Shown: positions 16,809-27,160, counted from the stretch's first letter. The stretch: 39,569 nucleotides of DNA from Caulobacter sp. 32-67-35 (GCA_002280875.1 NCEV01000036.1:1-39569); one strand, 5' to 3'. The notes: generated from the letters alone by a model not told the origin. Made by a program: numbers and translations.

Positions 16809-17756
16809 TCAGAATAGAACACCCTTCTCCAGCATTCCGTGTACGCCCTTCTCACCATTGACAGTCTGGGTGACGCGGAAGTCCACGGCCAGCGAACAGA
16901 ACTGGTAGGCCTGCACCGGCGTCAGGGCGCTGCGGGCGGTGATGAAGTTAATCATGCCGCGCAGGGCCTGCTTCATGGCGAGGTCGAGATCCTCGTTGAA
17001 GCCCATGACGATGTAGTGGGTCGGGGTCTCGGCGCGCGGCCAGGTTGCTGCGCCCAGATCGGCGGCCTTGTGCAGGATGAAGGTAAAGGTCCCGGTCAGT
17101 CCCATCTCCAGCGCGTTGACGCAGACCTCGCCGTCGCCCTGCCGTCCGTGGCCGTCGCCGACCGAGAAGTTCGCGCCCGGAACCCAGACCGGGAGGAACA
17201 GGGTCGCGCCGGCGCCCAGCTCCTTGTTGTCCATATTGCCGCCGTGCTCGCGCGGTTCGCGGCTGGAGAGGCGGCCATATCGGGCCGGCGGGGCGACGCC
17301 CATGGTGCCGAAGAACGGCTTCAGCGGCAGGGTCGGGCCCCAGCTGGGCTTGCAGGTTCCCGCCGCGCGATCCACGGCGATGTGGCTGACATAGCGCTGC
17401 GGGAAATCCTCCGGCAGGGTTCCAGCAAGGGGGCGCACGGCGCAATAGCCCCAGTCATTGTTAGGCTCGACCGCCTCGATCCGCACCTCAAGCGTATCGC
17501 CTGGCTCGGCCCCGGCGATGGCGACGGGACCAGTCAGGATATGGGGGCCGATCCGTTCGGGCCTGGAGTCATGGATCGCCTGCAGGGCGGGCGGGATCGT
17601 CAGGCCGCTGCCCTCATCCGGCATCACCTCCACCCCGCCCGACACGCAGTCAAAGGTCACACTGTCGCCCGACGCAATCGTCAGCACCGGATCGAAGGCG
17701 GCGTCGAACATGCCAAAGCGGATGGTGTCGGGGGTCGAGGCGAGGTGGTGACGCAT
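16809..17756 (-). CDS. Acetamidase/formamidase family protein (FmdA/AmdA)
   Basis: A 315-residue amidase of the FmdA/AmdA family (COG2421), which hydrolyses small amides such as formamide or acetamide to ammonia and the acid. Family features include ETGD-like GAEPGDTLEVRI, VEPNNDWGYC, GTMGVAPP, EHGGNMDNKELGAGATLFLPV and GDGHGRQGDGEVC. The start is ATG 17756 with AGAGAAGG about 8 bases upstream; the in-frame TTG before it is ignored. A copy of the purine operator motif (site B) overlaps this ribosome binding site. It is divergent from the hpxXYZ-like trio. In Klebsiella the fourth partner of that trio is HpxW, an unrelated oxamate amidohydrolase, so this enzyme might fill that slot. That substrate guess is inference; formamide remains the default. 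Confidence 0.85.
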   Translation of the reverse strand: MRHHLASTPDTIRFGMFDAAFDPVLTIASGDSVTFDCVSGGVEVMPDEGSGLTIPPALQAIHDSRPERIGPHILTGPVAIAGAEPGDTLEVRIEAVEPNNDWGYCAVRPLAGTLPEDFPQRYVSHIAVDRAAGTCKPSWGPTLPLKPFFGTMGVAPPARYGRLSSREPREHGGNMDNKELGAGATLFLPVWVPGANFSVGDGHGRQGDGEVCVNALEMGLTGTFTFILHKAADLGAATWPRAETPTHYIVMGFNEDLDLAMKQALRGMINFITARSALTPVQAYQFCSLAVDFRVTQTVNGEKGVHGMLEKGVLF

Positions 17757-17772
17757 CAAGTAAGCCTTCTCT
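17756..17772 (-). promoter_or_regulatory. Candidate purine-regulon operator, site B
   Basis: Minus-strand reading AGAGAAGGCTTACTTGA, the weakest match of the four to ATARAnnnnTTACTTA. It forms part of a perfect interrupted palindrome GTAAG-N6-CTTAC (17760-17775). It spans the ribosome binding site and the base before the start codon of the formamidase-family gene, so a bound repressor could block expression directly. Confidence 0.45.
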
Positions 17773-17962
17773 TACAAGCGGCCACTTCGACGCCGTTCCG
17801 GCGTTCGGCCCAAGTGTCGGCGGCCGTCCGCCGCGCTGATTGCCGTGAGGCGCCCATCCAGCGAGCGTTTGGCGGCGCGGCTGTCTTTCTGGCGAGCGCG
17901 CCAACCAAGCCGGACAGCAAAGCGCGGCCGCACTAGCCTCAAGCGGCGACGCAGGTATATGA

Positions 17963-17979
17963 ATAAATTTCTTACTTAG
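17963..17979 (+). promoter_or_regulatory. Candidate purine-regulon operator, site C
   Basis: ATAAATTTCTTACTTAG, ending in the AGGAGA Shine-Dalgarno of the hpxX-like gene (start 17994). It is the closest match to sites A and D. With site B it brackets the 237-base divergent gap between the formamidase-family gene and the hpxXYZ-like trio. Confidence 0.5.
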
Positions 17980-17993
17980 GAGACCGCCCCACG

Positions 17994-18212
17994 ATGGCGA
18001 CCGACGCGGCGCTGAAGGCCTTTCTCGACCTTACCGACCAGGACCTTGCGACCTATGCCGCCGCCCGGGCGGCCGAAATCGGCCTGATCCTGCCCGAGAC
18101 CACCCTGCCGGCGGTTTGCGAGAATCTGGCCCTGCTGCGCGCCCAGACGGCCCTCTTCGTCGCAGCGCTGGGCGCGCGCGCCGGCGAGTCGCCCCAAAGC
18201 TTCGAGCCATGA
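17994..18212 (+). CDS. hpxX: DUF4089/AtzG-like small subunit (HpxX-like)
   Basis: A 72-residue helical protein, mostly alpha with AATYAAARAAEIGL-like spacing (actual: LATYAAARAAEIGLILPE), matching DUF4089. AtzG, a member, is a GatC-like partner that stabilises the AtzE amidase in cyanuric acid breakdown. The Klebsiella hpxWXYZ purine cluster has the same small gene before its amidase. The gene has AGGAGA upstream and ends overlapping the amidase start (ATGA). Order hpxX-hpxY-hpxZ is conserved here, supporting a complex with the next gene product. The symbol is by synteny. Confidence 0.75.
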   Translation: MATDAALKAFLDLTDQDLATYAAARAAEIGLILPETTLPAVCENLALLRAQTALFVAALGARAGESPQSFEP

Positions 18213-19427
18213 GCTTTCCCAGCGTGGTCGAGATCGCCGGCGAGGTTCGGGCCGGCCGGGTCACCGCCCGCGCGGTGACCGAAGCGACCCTGTCGCGTAT
18301 CGCCCGCCACAACCCCGCGATCAACGCCTTCACCGCCGTGCTCAACGCGCGGGCCCTGGCTCAGGCCGACAAGGTCGACGCCGCAATCGCCGCCGGCCAG
18401 CCTGCTGGACTGCTGGCCGGCGCGCCCTTTGCGGTGAAGAACCTGTTCGACATCCAGGGCCTGCCCACCCTGGCCGGCTCGAAGATCCGGCGCGGCGCCG
18501 CGCCGCCGTCCCGCGACGCCACCCTGGTCCCCCCTGACCCTGGGCTCCGACACCAACGGCTCGATCCGTATCCCCGCCAGCCTGTGCGGCGTGTTTGGCC
18601 TGAAACCCACCTATGGCCGCCTGTCGCGCCAGGGCGTGTTCCCGTTCGTCGAGAGCCTGGACCATGCCGGCGCCTTCGCCCGTTCGGTCGAGGATCTGGC
18701 CTTGGCCTATGACGTGATGCAGGGACCCGATGTCGAGGGCGACGCGATCTGCGCCCGCGCGGCCGAACCGGTGTCGGGCAAGCTGGCCGCCCTGGCCGAG
18801 ACTCCGCTGCGGGTTGGCGTGTTGGGGGGCTGGTTCGCGCAGGACGCCTTTCCTGAAGTCCTGGAGGCGCTTGACACCGTCGCCCAAGCGCTTGGCGCCA
18901 GAGACCGCGTGATCCTGCCCGGCGCCCAGGCCGCTCGCGCCGCCGCCTTCTGCCTGACGCCGGTCGAGGCGGCGCATCTGCACCTGCCCGACCTGAAGAC
19001 CTCGGCGATGGACTATGACCCCGCCGTCCGCGACCGCCTGCTGGCCGGCGCCTTGCTGCCCGCCAGCGTCGCCGAGGCGGCCCAGCGCTATCGCACGATC
19101 TTCCGCGACGAGGTCGCCCGGGCGTTCGAGCGGTTCGACATTCTGCTGGCCCCGTCTTCGGTCTGCCCCGCCCCTGGCATCGGCCAGGCGACGATGGAGA
19201 TGGGCGGCCAGCAGGTTTCCGTCCGCAGGAACCTCGGCGCCTTCACCCAGCCGATCAGCTATATCGGCCTGCCGGTGCTGGCCGCGCCGGTGAACCGGCC
19301 GGGCCAGCTGCCGATCGGCGTGCAGATCATCGCCCCGGCCTGGCGCGAGGACCTGGCGCTGGCCGCCGGTCTGAAGCTGCAGCGCCTGGGCGTGGTCGCG
19401 GCTCATGCGCCGGGAGGCCCGCTGTGA
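18209..19427 (+). pseudogene. hpxY: AtzE/HpxY-like amidase, internally deleted and frameshifted
   Basis: Amidase-signature enzyme, probably acting on a carboxylated urea or oxalurate-type ureide with its HpxX partner. The start (MSFPSVVEIAGEVRAGRVTA) and the catalytic Lys block (GAPFAVKNLFDIQGLPT) are intact up to RDATLV at about 18529. Sequence then jumps to PLTLGSDTNGSIRIPASLCG in the next frame and continues to the normal end at 19427. About 55-60 family residues are absent, including the GGSSGGS loop with the cis-serine of the Ser-cisSer-Lys triad; the nucleophile Ser in the GSDTNGSIR block remains. The junction is a run of six C (18529-18534), and five would restore frame but not the lost loop. 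The protein as read cannot be active. Decay or an assembly deletion are both possible. Confidence 0.85.
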
Positions 19428-19840
19428 TCGTCAATGATCCCGCCGCACTGGCCGAGGTGACCGCCGCCGTCGAGGCCTATGAGACCGCGCTGATGGACAA
19501 CGACGTCGAGGCTCTGGACGGCGCGTTCTGGAACTCGCCGCACACCGTGCGCATGGGCGTCACCGAAAACCTCTGGGGCTTTGACCAGATCGCCGCCTTC
19601 CGCGTCGGCCGGGCCGGCGGCTCGCCGCCCCGCACCCGGCTCAGGACCGAAATCACCACCTTCGGCGCCGACTTCGCCATCGCCAATGTCGCGTTCCAGC
19701 GCGACGGCTCTGACAAGATCGGCCGTCAGAGCCAGACCTGGATCCGCACCGGCGACGGCTGGAAGGTCGCCTCCGCCCACGTCTCGATCCTGCAGGCCGG
19801 GGCCGACCAACGCCTCGCGCCAACGACAGAAAGCCGCTAG
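19424..19840 (+). CDS. hpxZ: AtzH-like / HpxZ-like DUF3225 protein (NTF2 fold)
   Basis: A 138-residue SnoaL/NTF2-fold protein. Features are VEAYETALMDNDVEALDGAFW, RMGVTENLWGFDQIAAFR and SQTWIRTGDGWKVASAHVS. AtzH of the cyanuric acid pathway, from the same family, is reported as a decarboxylating amidohydrolase forming allophanate from 1,3-dicarboxyurea. HpxZ of Klebsiella oxalurate metabolism is the purine-context homologue. GTG 19424 overlaps the amidase stop (GTGA), and no other start precedes the conserved N-terminus. Nine bases separate it from the nucleoside hydrolase. The exact reaction in this pathway is not established. Confidence 0.82.
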   Translation: MIVNDPAALAEVTAAVEAYETALMDNDVEALDGAFWNSPHTVRMGVTENLWGFDQIAAFRVGRAGGSPPRTRLRTEITTFGADFAIANVAFQRDGSDKIGRQSQTWIRTGDGWKVASAHVSILQAGADQRLAPTTESR

Positions 19841-19849
19841 AGCCCGCAC

Positions 19850-20806
19850 ATGACGCAAAAGATCATTTTCGACACCGATCCCGGCATCGACGACGCCATG
19901 GCCCTGCTGTTCATCGAGGCCAGCCCGGCGCTGGACCTGCTGGCCATCACCACGATCTTCGGCAATGCCGACATCGAAACCACCACCCGCAACGCGCTCT
20001 ATCTGAAGCAGCGCTTTGGCCTGTCAGCGCCGGTCTATAAGGGAACCGACAAGCCCCTGACCCGCCCGCGCAACCCCTCGCCCACCTTCGTGCATGGCGA
20101 GAACGGCCTGGGCGATGTGGAACTGACGGGTCTGGTCCCGGCCCAGCCCGAGGCCAAGCCGGCCTATCAGGCGATCATCGACATCGCCCGCCAGCATCCC
20201 GGTGAGGTGACCCTGGTCGCCGTTGGCCCGCTGACCAATCTGGCCCTGGCGCTGAAGGCCGATCCCGAGGTCGCCACCCTGCTGAAGGCCGTGGTGATCA
20301 TGGGCGGCGCGTTCGGCGTGGCCGGCAAGCCGGGCAATGTGACCCCCGTCGCCGAGGCCAATATCTGGAACGATCCGGAAGCCGCTGATCTGGTCTTTAC
20401 CGCGCCGTGGGCCCTGACTGCGGTCAGCCTTGACGTCACCACCCAGGTGGTGATGTCGCCGGCCTATATGGACGCGCTGGAAGCCTCGGCCGGACCGGCT
20501 GGCGCGTTCCTGAACGCGATTTCCAAGCCCTATGCGGCCTTCTACGGCAGCCGCGACGGCGTCAGCGGCTGTTGCGTGCACGACGCGGCGGCGGTGGCGT
20601 TCGTGATCGCCCCGTCGCTCTTTGAGGTGCGTCGCGGGTCGGTGCGGGTGGTGACCGAGGGCATCACCCTGGGCCAGACCTGCCAGAAGGCCGAGGGCGA
20701 ACTGTTTGGCCCCAGCGCCTGGGACGACCAGCCGATCCAGGCGGTGACCGTGGCGGTGGATGAGGCGGGGCTGTTGAAGTTGTATGCGGAGACGATGAGG
20801 GCGTAG
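19850..20806 (+). CDS. Nucleoside hydrolase (IunH/URH family)
   Basis: A 318-residue calcium-dependent N-ribosyl hydrolase releasing a free base and ribose from nucleosides. The diagnostic motif is DTDPGIDDAMAL at residues 8-19, with FGNADIETTTRNAL and the distal metal Asp in CCVHDAAAVAFVI. The preference between purine and pyrimidine nucleosides is not determined by these motifs; the neighbours (guanine deaminase, xanthine dehydrogenase) favour purines. It is the last gene of the hpxXYZ-like operon and is followed by a palindromic repeat that separates it from the convergent guaD. Confidence 0.92.
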   Translation: MTQKIIFDTDPGIDDAMALLFIEASPALDLLAITTIFGNADIETTTRNALYLKQRFGLSAPVYKGTDKPLTRPRNPSPTFVHGENGLGDVELTGLVPAQPEAKPAYQAIIDIARQHPGEVTLVAVGPLTNLALALKADPEVATLLKAVVIMGGAFGVAGKPGNVTPVAEANIWNDPEAADLVFTAPWALTAVSLDVTTQVVMSPAYMDALEASAGPAGAFLNAISKPYAAFYGSRDGVSGCCVHDAAAVAFVIAPSLFEVRRGSVRVVTEGITLGQTCQKAEGELFGPSAWDDQPIQAVTVAVDEAGLLKLYAETMRA

Positions 20807-20819
20807 CTCTTGTTAGATC

Positions 20820-20923
20820 CTCCCCTTCTGGGGGAGGTGGCCCAGAGGGCCGGAGGGGGCCAGCTCGGCCTAAGCCGCATTAGCCCCCTCAGTCGCTCCG
20901 CGACTGCTCCCCCAAAAGGGGAG
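20820..20923. repeat. Palindromic intergenic repeat, family 2
   Basis: A 104-bp element in the gap between convergent genes (nucleoside hydrolase and guanine deaminase). The terminal arms CTCCCCTTCTGGGGGAG (20820-20836) and CTCCCCCAAAAGGGGAG (20907-20923) are inverted copies differing at one position, and each arm is itself a small hairpin. Inner arms around GGAGGGGGC and GCCCCCTC also pair. It may act as a two-way terminator for both genes. No coding potential was seen. Confidence 0.85.
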
Positions 20924-20933
20924 CAGCTTGCAA

Positions 20934-22235
20934 CTACCGCCGATGCTGCTCGACGCCGGCCAAATAGGTCCGCTGCACCACCCGGTCATCGCCCAGCACG
21001 GTCAGGGCAAACAATCGGTTCTCCAGACTGCGATCGCCCGCCAGACGCCGCGCCAGCAGCGGCGTGGCGGCCAGATCCAGCACCAGGAAGTCAGCCTCCT
21101 TGCCGGGCGCCAGATTGCCGATCCTGTCGCCCAAATCCAGCGCCCGCGCACCGCCCAGGGTGGCCAGATACAGCGCATGGAACGGATCCAGCGCCGCGCC
21201 GCGCAGCTGGCCGACCTTGTAAGCCTCGCCCAGGGTATGAAGGATCGAGAAGCTCGTTCCCGCCCCGACATCGGTGCCGATGCCCACCTTCACCCCATGG
21301 GCGCAGGCGGTCTCCAGCGGGAACAGGCCTGAACCCAGGAACAGGTTCGATGTCGGGCAAAAAGCCACCGCCCCGCCCTTGGCCGCCAGCCGCCCGAACG
21401 CCTCGCCCTGCAGGTGGACGCAGTGGGCGAAGACCGAGCGTTGGCCCAGCAGGCCAAAGCGGTCATAGACGTCCAGATAGTCGCGGGCCTCAGGGAACAA
21501 CGCCGCCGTCTCGTCGATCTCGCGCGGGTTCTCCGACAGGTGGGTCTGCATCCAGACGCCGGGGTGCTGGGCCAGCACCTCGCCGGCCATGGCCAGTTGC
21601 GCGTCGCTGCAGCTGATCGCAAAGCGCGGGGTGACGGCGTAGCCCAGGCGCCCCTTGCCATGCCAGTCGGCGATCAGGCTTTCCATGTCAGCGCGGCTGG
21701 TCTCGACCGTGTCGGTCAGGCCGTCGGGCGCGTTGCGGTCCATCAGCGCCTTGCCGGCGATCAGGCGCATGTCGCGCGCCAGCGCCGCGCGGAACAGGGC
21801 CTCGACCGAGCCCTTGTGCACCGAGCCAAACACCAGTGCCGTGGTCGTACCGTTGCGCAGCAGCTCGTCGACAAAGAAAGTCGCGGCCTCGGCGGCGTGT
21901 TCCGGATCGGCGAACGCCGCCTCCGCCGGGAAGGTGTGCTGCTCCAGCCAGTCCAGCAGCTGCGCGCCATGGGCGGCGATGATATCGACCTGCGGGAAGT
22001 GGATGTGGGTGTCGATGAAGCCGGAGGTGATCAGCTTGCCGCTCAGGTCCTCGACCGGCGCGTCGCCCAGCAGCTCATGCAGCGACGCGTAGTCACCACA
22101 GGCCACGACATGGCCATCCTCCACGAGCAGCAGGCCGTCCTCGTGGAAGGCCACGGCCTCCTCGGTCTTCGTCGGATCGTCCAGCAGGTGGAGGATCGAC
22201 GCCCTATAGGCTTGCAACGGCGGCGCCCTCGTCAT
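20934..22235 (-). CDS. guaD: Guanine deaminase
   Basis: A 433-residue zinc amidohydrolase converting guanine to xanthine and ammonia. Metal-site motifs are SGFIDTHIHFPQVD, HLSENPREI, FAHCVHLQGE and GIGTDVGAGTS. The FPQVD after the HIH motif is typical of guanine deaminases rather than other amidohydrolases. The ATG at 22235 lies 32 bases inside the end of xdhC, so it is the last gene of the minus-strand uraH-xdhA-xdhB-xdhC-guaD set. Its product xanthine feeds the xanthine dehydrogenase encoded just upstream. Confidence 0.94.
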   Translation of the reverse strand: MTRAPPLQAYRASILHLLDDPTKTEEAVAFHEDGLLLVEDGHVVACGDYASLHELLGDAPVEDLSGKLITSGFIDTHIHFPQVDIIAAHGAQLLDWLEQHTFPAEAAFADPEHAAEAATFFVDELLRNGTTTALVFGSVHKGSVEALFRAALARDMRLIAGKALMDRNAPDGLTDTVETSRADMESLIADWHGKGRLGYAVTPRFAISCSDAQLAMAGEVLAQHPGVWMQTHLSENPREIDETAALFPEARDYLDVYDRFGLLGQRSVFAHCVHLQGEAFGRLAAKGGAVAFCPTSNLFLGSGLFPLETACAHGVKVGIGTDVGAGTSFSILHTLGEAYKVGQLRGAALDPFHALYLATLGGARALDLGDRIGNLAPGKEADFLVLDLAATPLLARRLAGDRSLENRLFALTVLGDDRVVQRTYLAGVEQHRR

Positions 22236-23211
22236 TGGAAATCCGCGCCGCCTCCAGGCGCATCAGCAGGTCGGCGGCCACCGAGACGGCGATCACCTCG
22301 GGGGCCTTGCTCTTTAGGTGCGGCAGGCCGATCGGGCAGGTCAGGCGGGTGAGCGCCGCCTCCGAGAAGCCGTCGTCGCGCAGCCGGCTCATGAACCGGG
22401 CGCGCTTGGTCTTCGAGCCGATCAGGCCCAGATAGCCGGCGCAGCCGGCCAGGCCGGCCGAGGTCAGGGCGTAATCCAGGCCGTGGTCGTGGGTTAGGAT
22501 CAGGCTGTAGGCTTCCCGCGTCGCGCCCATGGCGGCGGCGGCCATCTCGGCCGGCTCAGCCACAGTGACCCCGGGAATTTCAGCCGTCTCGGGCCGGCTG
22601 TCGTACCAGAACAGTCGGAACGGCAACGGCGCGAAGGCCCTCGCGATGGCCTGACCCACATGGCCGGCGCCGAACAGCAGCAGCGGCGGACGCGGCGCGT
22701 CATTGCGCTCGACCAGCTCGTCGCCCAGCTCCGGCCGCGCCCCGCGCGCCGAGGCGGCGGCGCCGGACAGGCTGACCGGCGGCGCATCTGACAGGGCGGC
22801 GATCGGGACAATGGTCTTGACCAGCAGGCCCGGCTCAAAGCGGGTGCGCACCTCGAACGGCTGGGCGGCGTCCATCCGCCGGGCGGCGTCGGTCAGCCAG
22901 TCGCGGCTGGCGGCCTCGATCCGCTCGATCAGCAGCCGCACGCGGCCGCCGCAGCACTGGGCCAGCAGCGGACCCAGCGGATAGTCCTGGATGGCGAAGC
23001 TGGCCTGCGAGCCGGTCAGCATTTTGCGGGCCTGGTCGGCGGCCTGATGCTCCAGATTGCCGCCGCCGATGGTGCCCGACTGGCCGCCCTGCCAGACCAC
23101 CATCTTGGTCCCGGCCTCGCGCGGCGCCGAGCCTTCGGTGGCCAGAACGGTGACCAGGGCGGCGGGTTGGTCTTCGCTGATCCGGGCCAGCGCGGAACGA
23201 GCCCAATTCAT
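22204..23211 (-). CDS. xdhC: Xanthine dehydrogenase accessory protein XdhC
   Basis: A 335-residue molybdenum-cofactor maturation factor that sulfurates and delivers the cofactor to XdhB. The N-terminal XdhC/CoxI domain carries LVTVLATEGSAPREAGTKM and GTIGGGNLEHQA. A C-terminal Rossmann domain carries LLFGAGHVGQAIARA. Both domains are complete. The ATG at 23211 has GGGAGAGGG just upstream; this Shine-Dalgarno is the end of the palindromic repeat that fills the xdhB-xdhC gap. It overlaps guaD by 32 bases. Confidence 0.93.
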   Translation of the reverse strand: MNWARSALARISEDQPAALVTVLATEGSAPREAGTKMVVWQGGQSGTIGGGNLEHQAADQARKMLTGSQASFAIQDYPLGPLLAQCCGGRVRLLIERIEAASRDWLTDAARRMDAAQPFEVRTRFEPGLLVKTIVPIAALSDAPPVSLSGAAASARGARPELGDELVERNDAPRPPLLLFGAGHVGQAIARAFAPLPFRLFWYDSRPETAEIPGVTVAEPAEMAAAAMGATREAYSLILTHDHGLDYALTSAGLAGCAGYLGLIGSKTKRARFMSRLRDDGFSEAALTRLTCPIGLPHLKSKAPEVIAVSVAADLLMRLEAARISNDEGAAVASL

Positions 23212-23214
23212 AAA

Positions 23215-23368
23215 CCCTCTCCCAGAGGGAGAGGGAGGGGCCCATGCGCAGCATGGGAGGGTGAGGGGTTAAGGAGCATGACGGCGTGCCGGCACGCCGG
23301 TTGAGGGCGTAACCCCTCACCCTCCCAGCGCTTCGCGCCGGGCCCCACCCTCTCCCTCTGGGAGAGGG
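23215..23368. repeat. Palindromic intergenic repeat, family 3, filling the xdhB-xdhC gap
   Basis: A 154-bp near-symmetric palindrome. The outer arms are perfect 21-bp inverted copies (23215-23235 and 23348-23368), each itself a hairpin of the CCCTCTCCC/GGGAGAGGG kind. An inner perfect 17-bp pair lies at 23255-23271 and 23310-23326. The centre is the 16-bp palindrome GGCGTGCCGGCACGCC (23283-23298). It runs from two bases after the xdhB stop to three bases before the xdhC start codon. Confidence 0.95.
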
Positions 23369-23370
23369 AC

Positions 23371-25702
23371 TTAAACACGGGCCCTCGCCTTCACATCCTC
23401 GACCGCCATCAGGATCCGCTCCGGCGTCGCCGGCGCATCCAGGTTCGGCATGATCCGATGATCCGCCACGCTAGCCACCGCCCGGGTGATGGCGCTGAAC
23501 ACCGAGATCGCCAGCATCAGCGGCGGCTCGCCCACGGCCTTGGAGCGGTGAACGGTGGCCTCGACATTACGGCCGGCCTCCCAGAGCTTGACCGCCAGAT
23601 GGGCCGGACGGTCACCGATGGTCGGGATCTTGTAGGTCGAAGGCGCGTGGGTGCGCAGGCGGCCCTGATCGTCGAACACCAGCTCTTCGGTGGTCAGCCA
23701 GCCCATGCCCTGGATGAAGCCGCCCTCGATCTGACCCAGGTCGATGGCCGGGTTCAGGGATTTGCCCACGTCGTGCAGGATGTCGGCGCGGGTCACCTTC
23801 ATCTCGCCGGTCAGGGTGTCGATGATCACCTCGCTGCAGGCCGCGCCATAGGCGAAGTAGTAGAACGGCCGGCCGCTGTGGCTGGCCCGGTCGTAGTGAA
23901 TCTTGGGCGTGGCGTAGAAGCCGGTCGAGGACAGCGACACCCGGCCCAGATGGGCTTGACGGCACAGATCGTTGAACGGGATCAGCTCGGCGCCGGCCTT
24001 CAGGCCCCGGGGCGTGAAGGCGACCTCGGCCTCAGCGCAGCCCCACTTCTTTGCGGCGAACTCGACCAGCCGGGCCTTGAGGGTGTTGGCCGCATTGAGC
24101 GCCGCCATGCCGTTCAGGTCGGTGCCCGACGAGGCGGCCGTGGCCGAAGTGTTGGGCACCTTGTCGGTGACGGTAGCAGTGGCTTTCACCAGCGACACAT
24201 CCACCTGGAAAGCCTCGGCGACGATCTGGGCGACCTTGGTGAACAGGCCCTGCCCCATCTCCGTCCCGCCATGGTTCAGCAGGATCGAGCCGTCGGCATA
24301 GAGGTGGATCAGGGCGCCGGCCTGGTTCAGGTGCGTGGTCGTGAACGAGATGCCGAACTTCACCGGCGTCAGGGCCAGGCCCTTTTTCAGGATCGGGCTG
24401 GCGGCGTTGAACGCGTCGATCTCGCGCTGACGGGCCTCGTAGTCGCAGGAGGCGGCCAGCTCGGCCAGCAGCTGCGGCGCGACATTGTCCTCGACGGTCT
24501 GGTGATAGGGCGTCAGGTCGCGGCCAGGCTCGCCGTATAGATTGCGCTGACGCACCTCCAGCGGATCAAGACCGGTGGCCTGGGCCACGGCGTCCATCAC
24601 CCGCTCGATGGCGATCATGCCCTGCGGTCCGCCAAAGCCTCGGAACGCCGTGTTCGACACCGTATGGGTGCGGAAGCGGTGCGACAGGATCTCGACCGCC
24701 GGCAGGAAATAGCAGTTGTCGGCGTGGAACATCGCCCGGTCGTTGATCGCCATCGACAGGTCGGTGGTCGCCCCGCAGCGCGAGGCCAGTTCCAGAGCGA
24801 TGCCGGTCAGGCGGCCGTCGTCGTCAAAGCCGACATCATAGCCGACCTCGAAGTCATGCCGCTTGCCGGTCATGATCATGTCTTCGTCGCGGTCGGGCCG
24901 GCATTTGGCGGCGCGGCCGGTCTTCACCGCCACCAGGGCGGCGGCGGCGGCGAACAGCGAGGCCTGGGTTTCCTTGCCCCCGAACCCGCCGCCCATCCGG
25001 CGCACCTCGATGGTCACCGAAGTGTGCGGCCGGTCCAGCACGCGGGCCACCAGATGCTGTACCTCGCTGGGATGCTGGGTGGACGACCAGACGTGGACGT
25101 CGCCGTCCTCGCCCGGGATGGCCAGGGCGATTTGCCCCTCGAGATAGAAGTGGTCCTGTCCCCCGATGGCGAACTGGCCCTGCAGACGTCGGGGCGATTC
25201 CGCCAGCGCGGCGGCCGCGTCGCCTCGCGCCATCCGCTGGCTGTTCTCGATCTTCAGATCGGCCTCACGCGCGGCGGAAATATCGATGGCGGCCGGCAGC
25301 TCGGCATAGGCGATCACCGCCTTGGCGGCGGCGGCGCGGGCGGCGGCGATCGAGGTGGCGGCCACCGCGAACAGGCTCTGGCCGACATAGGTCACGGTGT
25401 CGGTGGCGAATAACTTGTCGTCGTGGATCACCGGACTGACGTCGTTCTCGCCGGGGATGTCGGCGGCGGTCAGCACCAGCACCACACCGGGCGCGACGCG
25501 GACGGCCGACAGGTCCATCGCGGTGATGCGCGCATGAGCCCTGGTGCTGAGGCCGAAATGCACGTGCAGCATCCCCGCCGGCTCGGGCAGGTCGTCGATA
25601 TAGACGGCCGAGCCCGCGACATGGCGCGCGGCGCTGTCATGCGGCAGCGAGGCATGCACGCCCTGGAACGCGTCGGTCATCGGAGGCGCTGTCGCGGCGG
25701 AG

Positions 25703-25710
<8 letters not shown>
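23371..25710 (-). CDS. xdhB: Xanthine dehydrogenase, molybdopterin-binding subunit XdhB
   Basis: A 779-residue molybdenum subunit that oxidises hypoxanthine and xanthine to urate. It has the hammerhead domain near the N-terminus ([20 protein letters not shown]), then molybdopterin motifs [37 protein letters not shown], and the catalytic glutamate at about residue 728 in [10 protein letters not shown]. Length fits XdhB of two-subunit bacterial enzymes. The start ATG 25710 has GGAAAG close upstream and overlaps the end of xdhA; the in-frame TTG at 25728 is rejected. Confidence 0.95.
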
Positions 25711-27159
<1,449 letters not shown>

Positions 27160-27160
<1 letters not shown>

